Notes: generated from the sequence alone by a model not told the origin. DNA of 64,000 nucleotides from Quercus robur (GCF_932294415.1 NC_065544.1:29775210-29839209); one strand, 5' to 3'; shown: positions 34,527 to 47,396, counted from the first letter of the stretch. Translations and numbers: made by a program.

Positions 34527-36021
34527 AGGAAACCCCAAAACCGCTTCTCTCGACTTCCATCAGAACAGATCCCCTCCTTTTTACAACGAGTTATCAAGAG
34601 CCTCATGATATGCACTTTTCACCGTGAACAGACCCTTGGGTTTGAAAGCCCAAATTTTTTTATCCTTAGGCAGGTGCGTACTAATTGGTATACTTCAAAT
34701 GACCTCTGCTTCATGTGGCAAAAACAGAGTATTGATGGCCTCAGACTTCCGGCAAGCATCCTCCTTGTTAATTAACTCTCCCACCTTTGTATCTAGGTGC
34801 ATAAATAATCTAGGTGAGGAAACCTTAAAGGTTGATGGAGTTAGTACCATTTGTCCTCCCAAACTTGTACAGAATCACCATTACCCATTCTCCACCGTAA
34901 CCTAAACTTCACCAATTCTTGTGCTGCCCAAATGCTTCTTCAAGTGAAAGAAGGATTATTCCCCAATAGGGCTTGTATAAAATCACACCTTGGGAAGTAT
35001 TTAGCTTGAAGGACTCTGTAAACCAAAGAATCATATCTCATTTGGAGCCACCAACCCTGCTTTGCCAATAAAGCCAAATTGAATTCCTTCAGTTGTCTGA
35101 AACCTATCCCACCCTTAGACTTCGGTTCACAAAGCTTATCCATAATCAACTAGGCCATCTTCTTCTTATCATTTCTTTGTCCCCACCAAAAATTCCTAAT
35201 CATTCTTGTTAAATCTGCGCATAAAGAATCGAGGATTTTGAAGCAACCCAGAGTGTACGTGGGGATCACTTGAGCTACTGCCTTTATTAAAATTTCTTTG
35301 CTTGCTTTAGACAATAACTTCTCCTTCCACCCTGCCAATTTTTTACCCAATTTCTCCTTAATATCATTAAAGGTATTTCGTTTTCTCCGTCCTACCAAAG
35401 AGAGTAGCCCCAAACACTTTTCATGCTGTTTGATCACTTGGGCTCCAAACCTACTCTTAATCTGCTCTCTGATTTCCCTTGAGGTATTTCTGCTAAAAAA
35501 TAAGGATGTTTTCGCCTGATTTAGCTATTGTCTAGAAGCATTTTCATAAACCTACAACTCTCTGCAAGGTATCACATTCCTCAATAGTGACTCTACAAAA
35601 AATCAGACTATCATTTGCAAAGAAAAGTGGGATAATTTAGGTCCATTCCTTCACACCACAAGTCCCCCCATCTAACCAGAACCTACTGTTGATTTTATCA
35701 ATACTGAGAGGCCTTCCACACAAAGCAAATATAGGTAGGGCGATAGAGGGTCTCCTTGGCGTAACACTTTAGTTGGACACAATACGTCCCCTTGGTTTCC
35801 CATTTATTCTCATCAAGTAGGTCACAAAAGTAACACACTGCATCAGCAAGTTCCTCCATTTTGGTACAAAGCCCAGTCTGTCCAAAATTTTCTCCAAGCG
35901 CGTCCATTCCACTCTATCATATGCCTTGCTCATATCCAGCTTCAAAGCCATTTCACCTGTTCTTCCCACCTTCTTCTGACTGATGTGATGCATAGTCTCA
36001 AAAGCGACAAGAATATTATTA

Positions 36022-36371
36022 CTCCCTTCATCCCAATTTGTTTGTCCTGTTTGAAAAGTCAAACTTTTTAAAGGAACATTATTTATTGTCTTTTCTACCT
36101 TATTAAAATGTATAAGTTTACAAAACTACCCTTAAATAAATTTATCAGCTTTTTTTTTAAAAGAGTCATTCTTAATGAGGCAACTAAAAAGGTGGTCCAA
36201 TTAGATTGATTTTTTAAATATTTGTTAGTTTTCTTTTCAAATAGTTATGAAAATAAAGAAGGGGTATAATAGAAACATTAGTAAATTAATGATTTTTATT
36301 TTTAAAAACAGGACAATATTTTGGGGCATTGCAAAATGGAATAGATGACAAACAAATTAGGACGGAAGGAG
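36022..36371. mobile_element. Stowaway MITE (Tc1/mariner), 350 bp
   Basis: The left end is ctcccttcatcccaatttgt and the right end, reverse complemented, ctccttccgtcctaatttgt: the classic Stowaway terminus. It is flanked by TA on both sides (36,020-36,021 and 36,372-36,373). It sits in the reverse transcriptase of the LINE. The terminal repeats still match at about 22 of 25 bases, so it is moderately young. Confidence 0.95.
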
Positions 36372-38546
36372 TAGTAATCAACATTCCATGCAAAAAGGCT
36401 CTTTGGACTAATCATAGCAGGTAAGAACTTTTTTAACTGATTAGCAATAGATTTAGATGCTAACTTGTAGATCGCATTGCATAAACTTATAGGCCTATAA
36501 TCGGTTATTCTTTTGGGACTACACTTTGGAATAAGCACTATATGGGTACCATTAAAATTAGGAGGGGAAATACCTGAGTTTAGAAAATTAATGACTGTTT
36601 TTGTTACCACATCCCCCATGGTAGACCAAAAGTGTTGGAAGAAGAGAGGAGGCATACCATATGGGCCTGGAGTTTTAAGCGAATACATTTGCTTGAGCAC
36701 CTTCCTAACCTCATTGGCTGTGAAATCCTTGGACAAAGTATGATTCATCGTAGGGGTAACTTTTGCTGGATAGCTTGTAAAATTTCATCAAACTCTACAG
36801 GGTTACTGGAGGTAAATAGATTCCAATAATAATCCACCACAATCTCCTCAATTCAGTTATCCTCCTCTTGCCACACATCATTTGAATCCAATAAACCCTC
36901 AATGAGGTTTTTCTTGAAATGAGTTAATGCCTTAGCATGGAAATATCTAGTGTTTCTATCACCAGATTGGAACCAGTCTATTCGAGATCTTTGTAACCAC
37001 ATAGCATCCTCTTTTTCCAGCCACCCATTCTACTCAATTCTTGTAGCTTTCATATCTTGGATTCTTATTGGAGAAGTTGGTTGAAATTCTAGCCATTCCA
37101 AATGTTTTTGCAATTCGGCTATCTTCCTACCCACATGGCAAACTCTTCTTTATTCCAAGATTCCAACCTAGCTCTACAACTTTCCAGGCACTTACCCAGT
37201 ACATACTCCTAATTGGCTGCTAAGCCTTCCTCCCATGCATCCCTAACCACATCTTCACAGCGTGGGTCCTTTAACCACATTAATTCAAAGCGGAAAACTT
37301 TCCTCATCTTCCTTTTCCTTGATGTTGGACTCAGCCAAGGCAACAATGGAGAATGGTTCGAAGCTATTGAAGTTAGATGGATGAGTTTTGCTGCAGGAAA
37401 TCTTGAACACCAATCCTTAGAAGCTAGGGCTCTATCTAACCTTTCCCTTATCTGAGTGCCATCTAATTTATGATAAATCCAGGTGAACTCAGGCCCACTA
37501 AAACCAATATCCCAAAAACCACACCAATTGATTGTATCAATAAAACCCTCTATTTGCTGTCTAGGCCGAAGACTGCCCCCCTCCTTTTTTGAGATCCCCA
37601 TGAGTTCATTGAAGTGCCCAATAACTAACCAAGGTAGAGACGATGTACCACGTAAGGGTCTAAGATTTGCCCAAGATTCCAACCTTTTTGCTATATCTGG
37701 ATCCCCATAAAATCCTGTCAAGTGCTACCACCCAATCTCTGGGCCACCATCTATTAAAGCATCAATATGCAAATGTGAGTAGGTCTGGATGTCTAGTTTA
37801 ATCTCCTCATTCCAAAACATAGCTAAACCTCCACTTTTACCTTTACTTGGGACAATTAAACCATTCTTGAAGCCACATTTATCATGAATTGTGACCATCC
37901 AATCCAGATTTGATTTTGTCTCCATAAGGAAGACAAAAGTGGGCTTTTCTTTTTGTACAACCTTTTCCAAGGCTCGAACTATCCGAAGGTTCCCAAGTCC
38001 TTAACAGTTCCAACTTAGAATACTCATTGCATCCGATGGGGTTGCTCCGTAACCTCCGCCAATCCCAAATGTGTAGCCAATAAATGACTAAATTCTCTTG
38101 TTTCCTCTTCCAGTTTGGATTTCTTCACCTACTCCCCTTCAGATACTTCTGTACTTAACTCGTTGTTGTTCCTCTTTGGGCCACAAGCTTCCGCAGGTGG
38201 GGTCAGGGACATTGGACTCATTTGCCTATCCACTCGGGTCCACACTCCAGTCTTTGACTTCTATTTAACTTCTTTTACTTCTTTTACTTCTTTTACTTCT
38301 TTAAGTTTACCTTTGTAGCTTCCACCAGTTTTTCTACCCGAAGGACACGGAGGTATACCTACTGAAAACCCGGCTTCCAAGATGCACAGATTGTTATTTC
38401 TTTACTGAGAATCCGAATTTCCTATCTCAATCCTCTCTGCACTTATCACTTCATTAAACGAATTCCCCTTATCCAAGCTTTTGAAGTTATCCAAGATGTC
38501 AACCCATCCCTCCAACGTATCTACTGCTGGAGATAACTTTGAATTT

Positions 38547-38842
38547 TTTTTTTTGATACAAGATAGAATTCTACTCTAGCCTAATGTAAGTGTATATGTG
38601 TGTAAAACTTCCTCCTGGAGACTTGAACCCCAGCCTTTACCCCCTACACTCCACAAGCACTTATACTTGTGGAGTGATCATCGCACCAAAGGTGTGCGGT
38701 GGTTCAAACCTGGTGGACCCCAACTCTTACCCCCCACACTCTACAAGCACTTATACTTGTGGAGTGATCATCGCACCAAAGGTGTGCGGTGGTTCAAACT
38801 TGGTAGAGGGCATTCCGAGAATTTGAATTTAAATTCAAGCTG
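38547..38842 (-). mobile_element. tRNA-derived SINE (family S1), with duplicated head
   Basis: In minus orientation: tRNA-like head (gtgcgatgatcactccacaa with box A, ggttcaagtctcc with box B), then 'cacacatatacacttacatt' and a tail 'ttctatcttgtatcaaaaaa'. The head region of about 100 bp is present twice. An 18-bp target duplication tggagataactttgaatt is seen at 38,529-38,546 and 38,845-38,862. It interrupts ORF1 of the LINE. Confidence 0.88.
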
Positions 38843-39694
38843 GTGGAGATAACTTTGAATTTGAATTTAAATCTATCGGGCCCTTGTTGATAGCATTATC
38901 TAACTCCTGGATAACCTCCTCAAACATTGGCCTAGTTTGATTTTCAAAAAAATTTGGTAACATCACTGTCGATGAAGTCATTACTAGACCTAAATCCTCG
39001 GCCTCCATTCCGCAGTCCTCCCCTTCGTCGAGATGACTAGGACAAATCATTGTTGCCATCCCATCAGGTACTAACACTGCCAGAGAAGGCATTGAATTGA
39101 CCAAATTCCTACTATCACATATGCTCGACCTAGAAAGTTCATAACCTTGCACTCTAATTGAAGCTTTCCTCGACGGGTTATATTGGTTTGCCCTGATTCA
39201 TGCACCAAACTGTTGCTTGTCCATCAACATAGATCCTTTACTCTGAAGCCAAATAATGCAGTCTTTGTCATCATGTGACAAGTGACCACACCAATAGCAA
39301 ATGTTGGGGAGCCTCTCATATTTGAAATAAATCCAACCCTCCGATGCTTCATCCCAGGTAACACGCCGCCCTCTGCACAATGGCTTCATAACATCCACCT
39401 CCACTCTCACTCGCATAAAAGTACCCCCTTTCATCTCACTTATATCTTTAGGTTTAGAGACTACACCTAAAGAATCACCGAGCCTGAGAGCCGTTTCAAC
39501 ATTCAAATGGGAGTGAGGGAGACCATGGATTTGAACCCAAAAAAATGTGCTTCTGAACTTCAACTCGTTAACTTGGATGGACCCATCATACTGCTCTAGC
39601 ACCACCAAATGTCTATCAAAGGACCAAGGTTCACCCATCAAAACGTTTTCCACGTCCATTTCAAGCATGAAATCAAATAAAACTATATTATTCC

Positions 39695-40034
39695 TGTTAG
39701 AGATATATATTGTTCATATTAGCCCAATGTAATAGGCCCAAGCCTAATTCTACTTTGTGTGCAAGTCAAGTCTCCTACTTGTACTAGAAGTCTATTAGTC
39801 TAGGGTTTAGTCGCCTATATTTACTCATGTTAGGGTTCATTGTAACACAGGTTATTGTACTACACTCTTACACAATAAAGATGTAGCCCTTAAGGGATTC
39901 CTCCGTAGATGTAGGCCGTCAAGACTGAACCACGTAACCCTCGTGTTCTTAATGTTCCTATTGTATGCTTCCCCTTCCGCATCCACTCTAGCATATACAA
40001 CATGGTATAACACATCACATGCTAATATTTAACA
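39695..40034 (+). mobile_element. Solo LTR, 340 bp, in LINE ORF1
   Basis: TGTTAGAG...TTTAACA with a perfect 5-bp target duplication ATTCC (39,690-39,694 and 40,035-40,039). On either side the LINE ORF1 reading is continuous (WRTRRDFEVNDAGN upstream, NIVLFDFMLEMD downstream), which confirms the limits of the insertion. Probably copia-type from its size and ends. Confidence 0.92.
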
Positions 40035-40375
40035 ATTCCCAGCATCATTGACTTCAAAATCTCGCCTGGTTCTCCACAATGGTCGAAAAGTACGAGCCAC
40101 TGCTTCGATATTTACAGTTCGTCGAGTTAAGAATTTCGCTGCCAAAACACACTTCCCTGCCTTCTTATTGCTCATCAAGTCCACCTTTCAATCCTCTTTC
40201 TCTGATAGAGACAGTTTCTTCCAACTTTGAGCGAGATCCTCCATACTACCATACCTGTTTGGAAACTCAATCCCTACTAGTAAGCTATGTTACTAAAGGG
40301 AACGTTACCTTCCTCCCCAAGCTGAGGAGGGAAACACTATGCTACAGCAGGGAGAGGAAGCCACTCACCTAATTA

Positions 40376-41797
40376 ACTGAGAACTCTTTTCTAATACAAT
40401 TTGCAAACATTCAAAATATAATAAGAATATCCAATTCAACAATTAAATTTTTAAAATTCGCATTCAATAAAAAGAAATAGAAGGGTTTGAAGGGGTTTTT
40501 ATTTTTTTTTTCAAACCAATTTGAAATATTATATATATATTTTCCGTCTTGGATCCGCGTTGGATGTAGGAAGAACACATAAACTAATATTGGAAACAGA
40601 AACACGTTGAAGAGAAGAACAGTAATAATAAAATAGAAGGATGGCGGGACAAATAAACCATCTTAACAAACATTTAAAAATAAGAGGATGAAGGTGTTTT
40701 TTTTTTTTTTAATAAGCGGATGAAGAAACGTGATTGACAAAGGAATTAAGTTTAGACAAAAGGCCTGGACTGACACAGAAAAGAGACAAATTGGCTAGCA
40801 AATATTTATTATTATTATTTTTTTGCTCAAAAATATTTATTATTTAATGGAATGACGGGGAAATAAAATAAAGATGAGGTAGCTCAATGCATTTTAAAAA
40901 TTATGGGGAGAATATTTACGTGCACATGGTACACGTTATATATATGTGTAACACATTTTCCCATGTTATATTTAATTAATGACAAGATGCAAGAGTAGGC
41001 CACCATTCTTCTACGAATTTTCTACCCAAACGACCTCAAAAGTTGTACTAAGCCTCTGTTTGGATACTGCAAAGCGTTTCACCTCCTTCTTTTTTTTTTT
41101 TTTTTTTTTGCCGTGATTGTTGATTGAAAAGGTGTAAACAGTACATATCTCAACAACTTTTCAGTCACGAGACCTACAAATAAATCCTATGATATTATTT
41201 ATATATTTAAAAATTATTTTATTACAGTATTTTTTAATTTTTAGTTTTTAATTGTATCTAAATGGACCTAAAGAAAAAAAATAAAGATACTCCAAAGAAA
41301 ACTTATAAAGGGAAAAGTTGTGCCACTTCTGATCAGCATAATTTAAAATACTCCAAAGGAAAATTTTAGTACAGATACTTTTGTGCTGTGAGTGGCAAAA
41401 AATAAAGAAATAAATAAATAAAGAAATTCAAATCATTATCAATAAAGCAAAATATGGTTAGCAGATTCCCCCCTATTCTTAGGCTTATCTTTGACCATGA
41501 TGTCTCTTCATCTTACGGGGGCATCCAGCTTGTGACAAATAAAAAAAACTAAAAAACTTGCACGTTTTTATTTCCCTTTATAATATATGGGGGCAGGTCG
41601 GTGTGTCATTGTTAGGTACAAGTTAGTAGAAAAAATGGTTTTGGAGCAGTACTATGTTTGTGTGGTCAGTGTAGAGAATGCTATATTATCCCTAGCCCTA
41701 GGCCTTTTCTTTTAGGATCTTGTTCCACAAATATACGTACATTCACGCGCACACACACAATTCAGAAAAAGAAGAAGAAGAAGGTCGAAGAAGAAGA
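40376..41797. promoter_or_regulatory. Upstream region of the SABATH gene
   Basis: AT-rich, no gene. A TATA-like 'tataatatatgg' lies at 41,579-41,590, about 210 bp before the start codon, followed by a purine-rich leader (gaagaagaag at 41,769-41,796). A long T run is at 41,092-41,109. Confidence 0.4.
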
Positions 41798-44700
41798 ATG
41801 GTGGAGATAGAGAAAGTCCTTCACATGAATGGTGGAGACGGAAACACAAGCTATGCAATCAACTCGCTACATCCAGTCAGTCCTCTTTCTCTCTCTCTCT
41901 CTCAACATCGTTTTCTCATATATATCAACCTCATTTCTTCTTTTTTTAGAGAACGGTGGCATCTATGGTCAAGCCTATACTCGAAGAGTGCATTGAGCGG
42001 CTTTACATAACCCTTCTCCCTGAGTGTTTGAAGATGGCAGATTTGGGATGCTCAACTGGATCCAACACCCTTTTAGTTGTATCAGATGTCCTCGAGATCA
42101 TCGGAACCAAGTCCAAAATGTTGAACCTCCCACCACCATCGTTGCAAGCATTCCTAAACGATCTTCCTGGGAACGACTTCAACACTATTTTTAGGTCATT
42201 GCCGAGCTTCTATACGAAGTTGGAGAATGAGATGGGAAGCTCGTTTGGGCATTGTTTCATAACCACAGTGGCCGGGTCTTTCTATGGCAGGCTCTTCCCT
42301 AGCAATTCCTTGCACTTTGTTCATTCTTCTTATGCTCTTATGTGGATCTCCATGGTTAGTTATATTAGCTATAACTCCCTCTTTTTCTCTTTAGCTACTT
42401 ATAACTTCTCCATTATTAGTGATACTTATTTATAAATTTCAGCTGCTTCAATTTTTATGATTCAGTTTAGTTACTAAACTACTTAACCAACGTTGTCTTT
42501 TAACATAATAGTATGACAGGACTTCTTATGAGAGATTCATAGGGTAGCATTTTTGGCTTTCAAGATTTGAGTCGTTTTTTGGTGCGTATAAAACCACGTA
42601 AAATAACTAATGTGTGTAATAAATACACTCTTTTATATGTATAACAATGAGAAATATACATAGGTACCAAAACAGTTGGTTTGCGAGACCCAGGAAGCCT
42701 TGAACAAGGGGAATATATGCATTGCAAAGACAAGCCCTCCTGCCGTGTTTGATGCATACTTAAAACACTTTGAAAAGGACTTCACAATGTTTCTCAAGTG
42801 TCGAGCAGAGGAGTTAGTCCCAGGTGGTCGTATGGTCCTCACAACTATGGGCAGCATTAAAAGCGATGATCCTCTGAGCATATGGGAAGTTGTTGGACTG
42901 AAACTCAATGACATGGTCTTGGAGGTAAGGAAGTGTCTAAACTCTAAATTCTTGCGAGAGATATGAGGTAAAAAAAATTATAATTAATGAGGAAAACACT
43001 AAAAGATATTACTGTAAAATGTTTATAAATTATTATGACAAACCACACCATATAAATAAATATTCTAGTACTTTTTTTTTCTCCTAATAAGAATAGGGGA
43101 GATTAGCTTTTTTAAGTTTAAAGTGGGTGAGTTTATTTAAACCTTAAACTTTTAAAATATTACAATTGCGCGTGCACTTTTGGCGCTAATGATGTCGGAA
43201 ATCGTCAGTAAGTCACACAGTCTTCACATGCTTAAGACAACACCTGCACAACACAGAACAAGAAGACTTTAGGAGAATACCGGTGCGGTACTGGCCAAAG
43301 ACCCTCCGAAGGTTAAGTTAGAAATCTTCTTACAACCTTAGAGTGCCAGAATTAGGGTTAATTATGCATACCTGAGTGCTTCTAGGGGTTTTATAGTAGT
43401 GTAGAACCGACTTTTCCCTTTCTTGGGGAAGAAGAATTTTTCCTTATAAAAAAGATCCTTATTAGAGCACACATTTTATGGGATTATTTCCATATAAAGA
43501 TTTCATTGACTAGGGTTGATCGTGAAGTGCAAGATATTTCCTTCCGAAGTTTCTTGAGGACTACTTAAACCATGGGCATGCCACGTGGCCTTGCTACCGT
43601 CCACCCTGTATCCGTTGACTTTCTGATCTGTTCGTCATGTTGGGTCCGTCCTCTTGTGTACAAGCCCCCCGTCTTCTTCCCTTGTCTTTATCATGAGCCA
43701 AAAGTATTGTCACTCATGACTGGTTCAGTAGAATGAGTCAGTCTATATCTATTTTACCCTTTTCAGGTGCGATGGTCACTCTACAAATAACATTTACGAG
43801 ATATAGGGGATAAACGCTGGAGTTCAAATCTTTAAGAGAGAGCTTCATATACATATATACTTAGATTATTCTAGAGTAGAATTTCTATCTTATATATAAA
43901 AATTAAAATTAAAAAAAAAAAAAAAACTTTATCATTTCTAAATGAAATAAACTTTATTGTTTCGTACAATTTTCTTTAAATTTTAAAGCTTTGGGTAAGT
44001 TTCCTTTAAGACTCAAAGTTTGAAATAAATTTCATTTAAATAATTTGATTTAATGTTTGATGTTTAATGCAATTAACTGAAAAAAATGAGGTAGAAGATT
44101 TGAATAAAATGTTTTTAGAAATTTTGAAGTTTAAATGAAGCATTTTGAAAGTTTATTTTTTAAGTAAAATACAGTAATACACCCAAAACTTTAAGTTTTG
44201 AAAAATAATTTATCCTAAAAATTAAGTAATGTTAAAAATATTATATAATTTGGCGCATAAATATGTTACAAATACAAATCGTCCTGCTAATTAAAATGCT
44301 AATTTTAAAATATATAAAGACTAATGTAATATTGTAGAGCACTTAAAATTCATCAATAAACATAAAGACCGAAGATAGAGACAATTATGAGCCAATTGTA
44401 TTTGTAAGTTACGTCTATGAGCGACACTTGTTGACTTGTCTTTGACCGCCATTCGCTTATGCTGATCCAAGATGGGGTTGTTTTACTCCATTTGCGTAAC
44501 ATAAGTTTAGAGACAACTATTTATAAATAAAAAATTGGTGATGATGGTGAGCCGAAAAAAAAATTATTCTATATGCAACGTTACGTTACTCATTTTACTT
44601 ATGAGTGAGTTATCTGATAGAGCAGAATTTTATTACACACTAATTATTTTACAGAGTTTTACTCAAATGCAAAAAAATAATGATTTTAGTTTTTTTTTTT

Positions 44701-45494
44701 TTTAGTAAAACAACAAGTTTAACCTTGTCTATAGTATATGTTGTCGTGAGATCCTGCTCTCCAGTACCATTTTATTTTATTTTTTTACAAGGAATTAGAT
44801 GTAAGGCTCAGTTTCAAATAAATAAATAAATGTAAAGCTCAAGTCTGTCTTAAATGACTCACCCAACTCTAGGTTTTCGTTTGAGAGTTCATAAAAAAAA
44901 TTGAATGAAATAAAATAAAATGTTTGTAAAGGAATAGAAAGAAGTGAAATAAAAAGTAGTTTGGTAAAACTAACATGTAAATCTCTCCTCAGCAACATAG
45001 GACAAGCCTACATACAAGAAATGGTTTTCGTTTTCTCTATACTAAGTATAATAATTCAAAGTTTTCAACATCTATTGGCATTTTTAATTATATAATAAGA
45101 CAATGATACCCAATTACGTTTTAATTAATTTCAGGGTCTAATAGAATCAGAGAAATTGGACAACTTCAATTTGCCGTACTATGCACCTACTTCGGAGGAA
45201 GTAAAGAAGGTGATTGAGGTTGAAGGATCTTTCACTTTACATAAATTTGAAGTTTTCAAAATGGATTGGGACTCTTATATAAAGAAAGCAAACATTGGCC
45301 TCGATAGGCAAGGAAGGGCTGCGATGATAGCCACCGACATTAGGGCCGTGGGGGAACCAATTTTGTCAAGCCAGTTTGGTGAAGAGGCCATGGACGACTT
45401 GTTTCAAAGGTTCAAAGCTGTTGTACTTGATCATATGGAGGCAGAGAAATGTGAGTACATCAACTTGGTTATCTCCTTGACAAAAAAGGGTTGA
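41798..45494 (+). CDS. SABATH family SAM-dependent carboxyl methyltransferase
   Basis: Four exons, 41798-41875, 41950-42354, 42664-42924 and 45135-45494, all phase 0 with GT-AG borders, give 367 aa, the usual family length. The N-terminus [17 protein letters not shown] and [13 protein letters not shown] bind S-adenosylmethionine; [79 protein letters not shown] and the C-terminal VISLTKKG are all family signatures. SABATH enzymes transfer a methyl group to the carboxyl of salicylate, benzoate, jasmonate or related acids (or to xanthine nitrogens), in the cytosol. The aromatic-pocket Tyr and Trp of salicylate enzymes are kept (SSYALMW, SIWEV), but the Met of their MRAVAEP motif is Ile here (IRAVGEP), so the substrate is open. 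Intron 3 is 2.2 kb and holds repeats. Confidence 0.93.
43189..43763. mobile_element. Possible LTR remnant in SABATH intron 3
   Basis: A less AT-rich block of about 570 bp (tgtcggaaatcgtcagtaag ... ccgtccaccctgtatccgtt ...) differs sharply from the AT-rich intron around it and has the texture of an LTR. No target duplication or matching 3' end was found, so the call is weak and the limits are rough. Confidence 0.35.
43764..43930 (+). mobile_element. tRNA-derived SINE (family S1), diverged and 5'-truncated
   Basis: 'ggtgcgatggtcactctaca', 'ggagttcaaatctttaagag', 'cttcatatacatatatactt' and 'agagtagaatttctatctta' line up with the other S1 copies, ending in an A-rich tail near 43,910-43,926. More decayed than the copies at 38.5, 52.0 and 61.3 kb. 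No target duplication seen. Confidence 0.75.
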
Positions 45495-45632
45495 ATTATT
45501 ATAAGGTTAACGTGAAAGTGGAGCACAAAATAATGTCAATTTATGTGGCAGTCATATGGACATTTCTGTCATTCAGTTTGTGTGAGTGTCTTATTACTGA
45601 TATTAATTTCCAGTGAAACTCAATTATTTAGA

Positions 45633-45678
45633 CTTTTTTGTGTGACATTTAGCCATATAAACTGTTGTTGGTAATTTA
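45633..45678. repeat. 43-bp direct repeat, left copy (3' flank of SABATH)
   Basis: 'cttttttgtgtgacatttag' continuing to 'ttgttggtaattta' recurs at 49,038-49,080 with about three differences. Together the two copies bracket the chimeric block 45,679-49,037. Confidence 0.88.
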
Positions 45679-45860
45679 GGCTGCGTTTGATTTGGCGTAA
45701 AACCATTTCAGGAAATGATTTTACACCTCATCGTGTGTTTGGTTGCGCATGGAAAATAGAATTTTCTGGAAAATAATTTCATTTGACCGTAAATATTATG
45801 CCTTTGACCCGGAAATTGGTTTACATTTTTATTTTCATTTCAAACCATTTCCGGAGACGC

Positions 45861-45900
<40 letters not shown>

Positions 45901-46498
45901 AGATCGCGCCCCACCCCAGACACGTCGATGCTGCCACCAAGATCGCACCCCAGCACCAGCGCCGCCATCTAGATCGTCACCACCCAAAACCGATCTCATC
46001 GGTGCTAGCGTTACCAATCTCGTTCTCGTTCTCGACCCAAAGCTCATCGGCACCGCTGATCTCATCATCTCGATCTCATTGCACCAATGACCTCATCATC
46101 TCGATCTCGTCGCCTATGACTGATCTCATCGCCCATGATCCATGACCGATCTCTCCCTTTCCCTCAATTTTTGATCACTCTCTCTTCCTCCCTCTCTCAG
46201 TTTGACCGAATTGTGGAGTTCAACGTATGGTGTTGTTTTGATTTTTGTTTTTTTAAGTTTATATATTGAAATTTTCTATTATAAAATTTGTTTGGTAGCT
46301 GAGAAAATGGGTAAGAAAATGTGAGAAACTAATAGGAAAATAACATTTTCAGAATGCAACCAAACACATGAAAATATTTTCTAGAACAATTTTCATAATG
46401 CAGCCAAACACTTGAAAATATTTTCCTTTCCTGAAAATATTTTATACCTAAAAATATTTTATATTCGGAAAATATTTTACATTTAACCAAACTTAGCC
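45679..46498. mobile_element. Tourist-like (PIF/Harbinger) non-autonomous element, 820 bp
   Basis: Starts ggctgcgtttgatttggc and ends caaacttagcc, matching the GGC..TGTTTGG terminus of Tourist elements, with TTA at both sides (45,676-45,678 and 46,499-46,501). The interior has a (ga)16 run at 45,867-45,899 and a GC-rich patch. The outer parts carry 'ggaaaataatttcatttgac' versus 'gaaaatattttc' repeats. Open frames across the GC-rich patch are not genes. Confidence 0.8.
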
Positions 46499-46500
46499 TT

Positions 46501-46673
46501 AGTCATATCCCCTCCTCCTTCCACTTTAGCTTCTGTTAATTGTCTATGATCTGATGGCCACTATCCATGAGTTTTGTAGAGTTGATATTTCTCATGTATG
46601 TAGGCAGGGTAATAAACCAGCTTATTTGCTAGCAAAATATGCTTTAGATGTTACTGCTTGGGTTAAAGATTGA
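46501..46673 (+). mobile_element. LINE 3' tail (RNase H C-terminus)
   Basis: The + strand reads VYDLMATIHEFCRVDISHVC, then RQGNKPAYLLAKYALDVTAW and VKD followed by a stop at 46,673, the usual end of a plant LINE ORF2 RNase H domain. Only this last stretch is present, without an A tail, and it passes directly into the duplicated NOPCHAP1-like sequence at 46,677. Confidence 0.85.
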
Positions 46674-47396
46674 TGTTAAAAATATTAACACTCATAAGAT
46701 AGCTTATCATGAGTGCCCCAAATAATAACAGAGAGCCCAGTATGTCTGAAGGCCAAGAATTAATCTTACATTATAACATTACCGCCAAAGTATAGCGGCC
46801 AAATGTCACAATCATCAGTCAAATAACTCAAATTGTGTCTAATTGTCAAAACATGCTCATTTCAATTACACTAAGCCAGAGTTTTATTTACATAACCGTA
46901 TACTCAGCAGGGAATCGCAGTCCCATATCTGACCAACTCAGTAATGCATATGGCCAGTGGAAATTTTGTAAATCTCAGACTAGTGTGTCAATTAAATATA
47001 CAAGTAGCCAAGGCCAGGACAACTATTTAGAGAGTCTCTTTAGTGAGGCGATATGGGATCTTAAGGCTTGTTTGGTAATGGTGTTCTAGTAATATTGTTT
47101 AAGTGTTGCGAAAATATATGTGAGTGAAAAAGTGTTGTAAAAATACGTGTTGTGTTATTTAAACAATGAAAACTATTGTTAAAAAAAAAAATGCGTTTTT
47201 AAATCCCAAAATGTCATTTCACAACAGCAACTTGCCGTAGCTTCCCATTTTAAAACCCAAAATGCGCTTAAACAAATTTGGGGAAGCAGACTTACAATAC
47301 AGTGCAAGTAAATTAACTCTTAAATATACAGGTTCATAAGGCATTCAAAAACTTAAGAAAAAAGTGGTAATAAATTAGATGGGAAAGATGGGGTAC

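Larger units (their letters stand above)
32851..40375 (-). mobile_element. Near full-length LINE (plant L1 type), inactive, with later insertions
   Basis: On the minus strand ORF1 starts near 40,244 (MEDLAQSWKKLSLSEKED), with a DUF4283-type domain (EPWSFDRHLVVLEQYDG) and a CCHC knuckle (CYWCGHLSHDDKDC) near 39,280. ORF2 has the endonuclease (37,970-37,209), reverse transcriptase (from 36,748), zf-RVT (about 35,150) and an RNase H tail (34,150-32,930). The T run at 32,851-32,864 is the A tail. It is dead: ORF1 has an early stop, ORF2 has several frame changes, the RT FADD motif reads FAND (about 35,615), and the endonuclease SDH motif reads SNH. Without the Stowaway, SINE, solo LTR and tandem duplication the length is about 5.8 kb, normal for the family. 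Confidence 0.92.

Noticed and set aside
40003-40020. Primer binding site of an LTR element after 'tatacaaca'
   Set aside because: The target duplication ATTCC and the continuous LINE reading on both sides place the LTR end at 40,034, so this is inside a solo LTR.
45743-46090. 115-aa frame across a GA run and GC-rich patch
   Set aside because: It is inside the Tourist-like element and its content comes from the microsatellite and low-complexity sequence.
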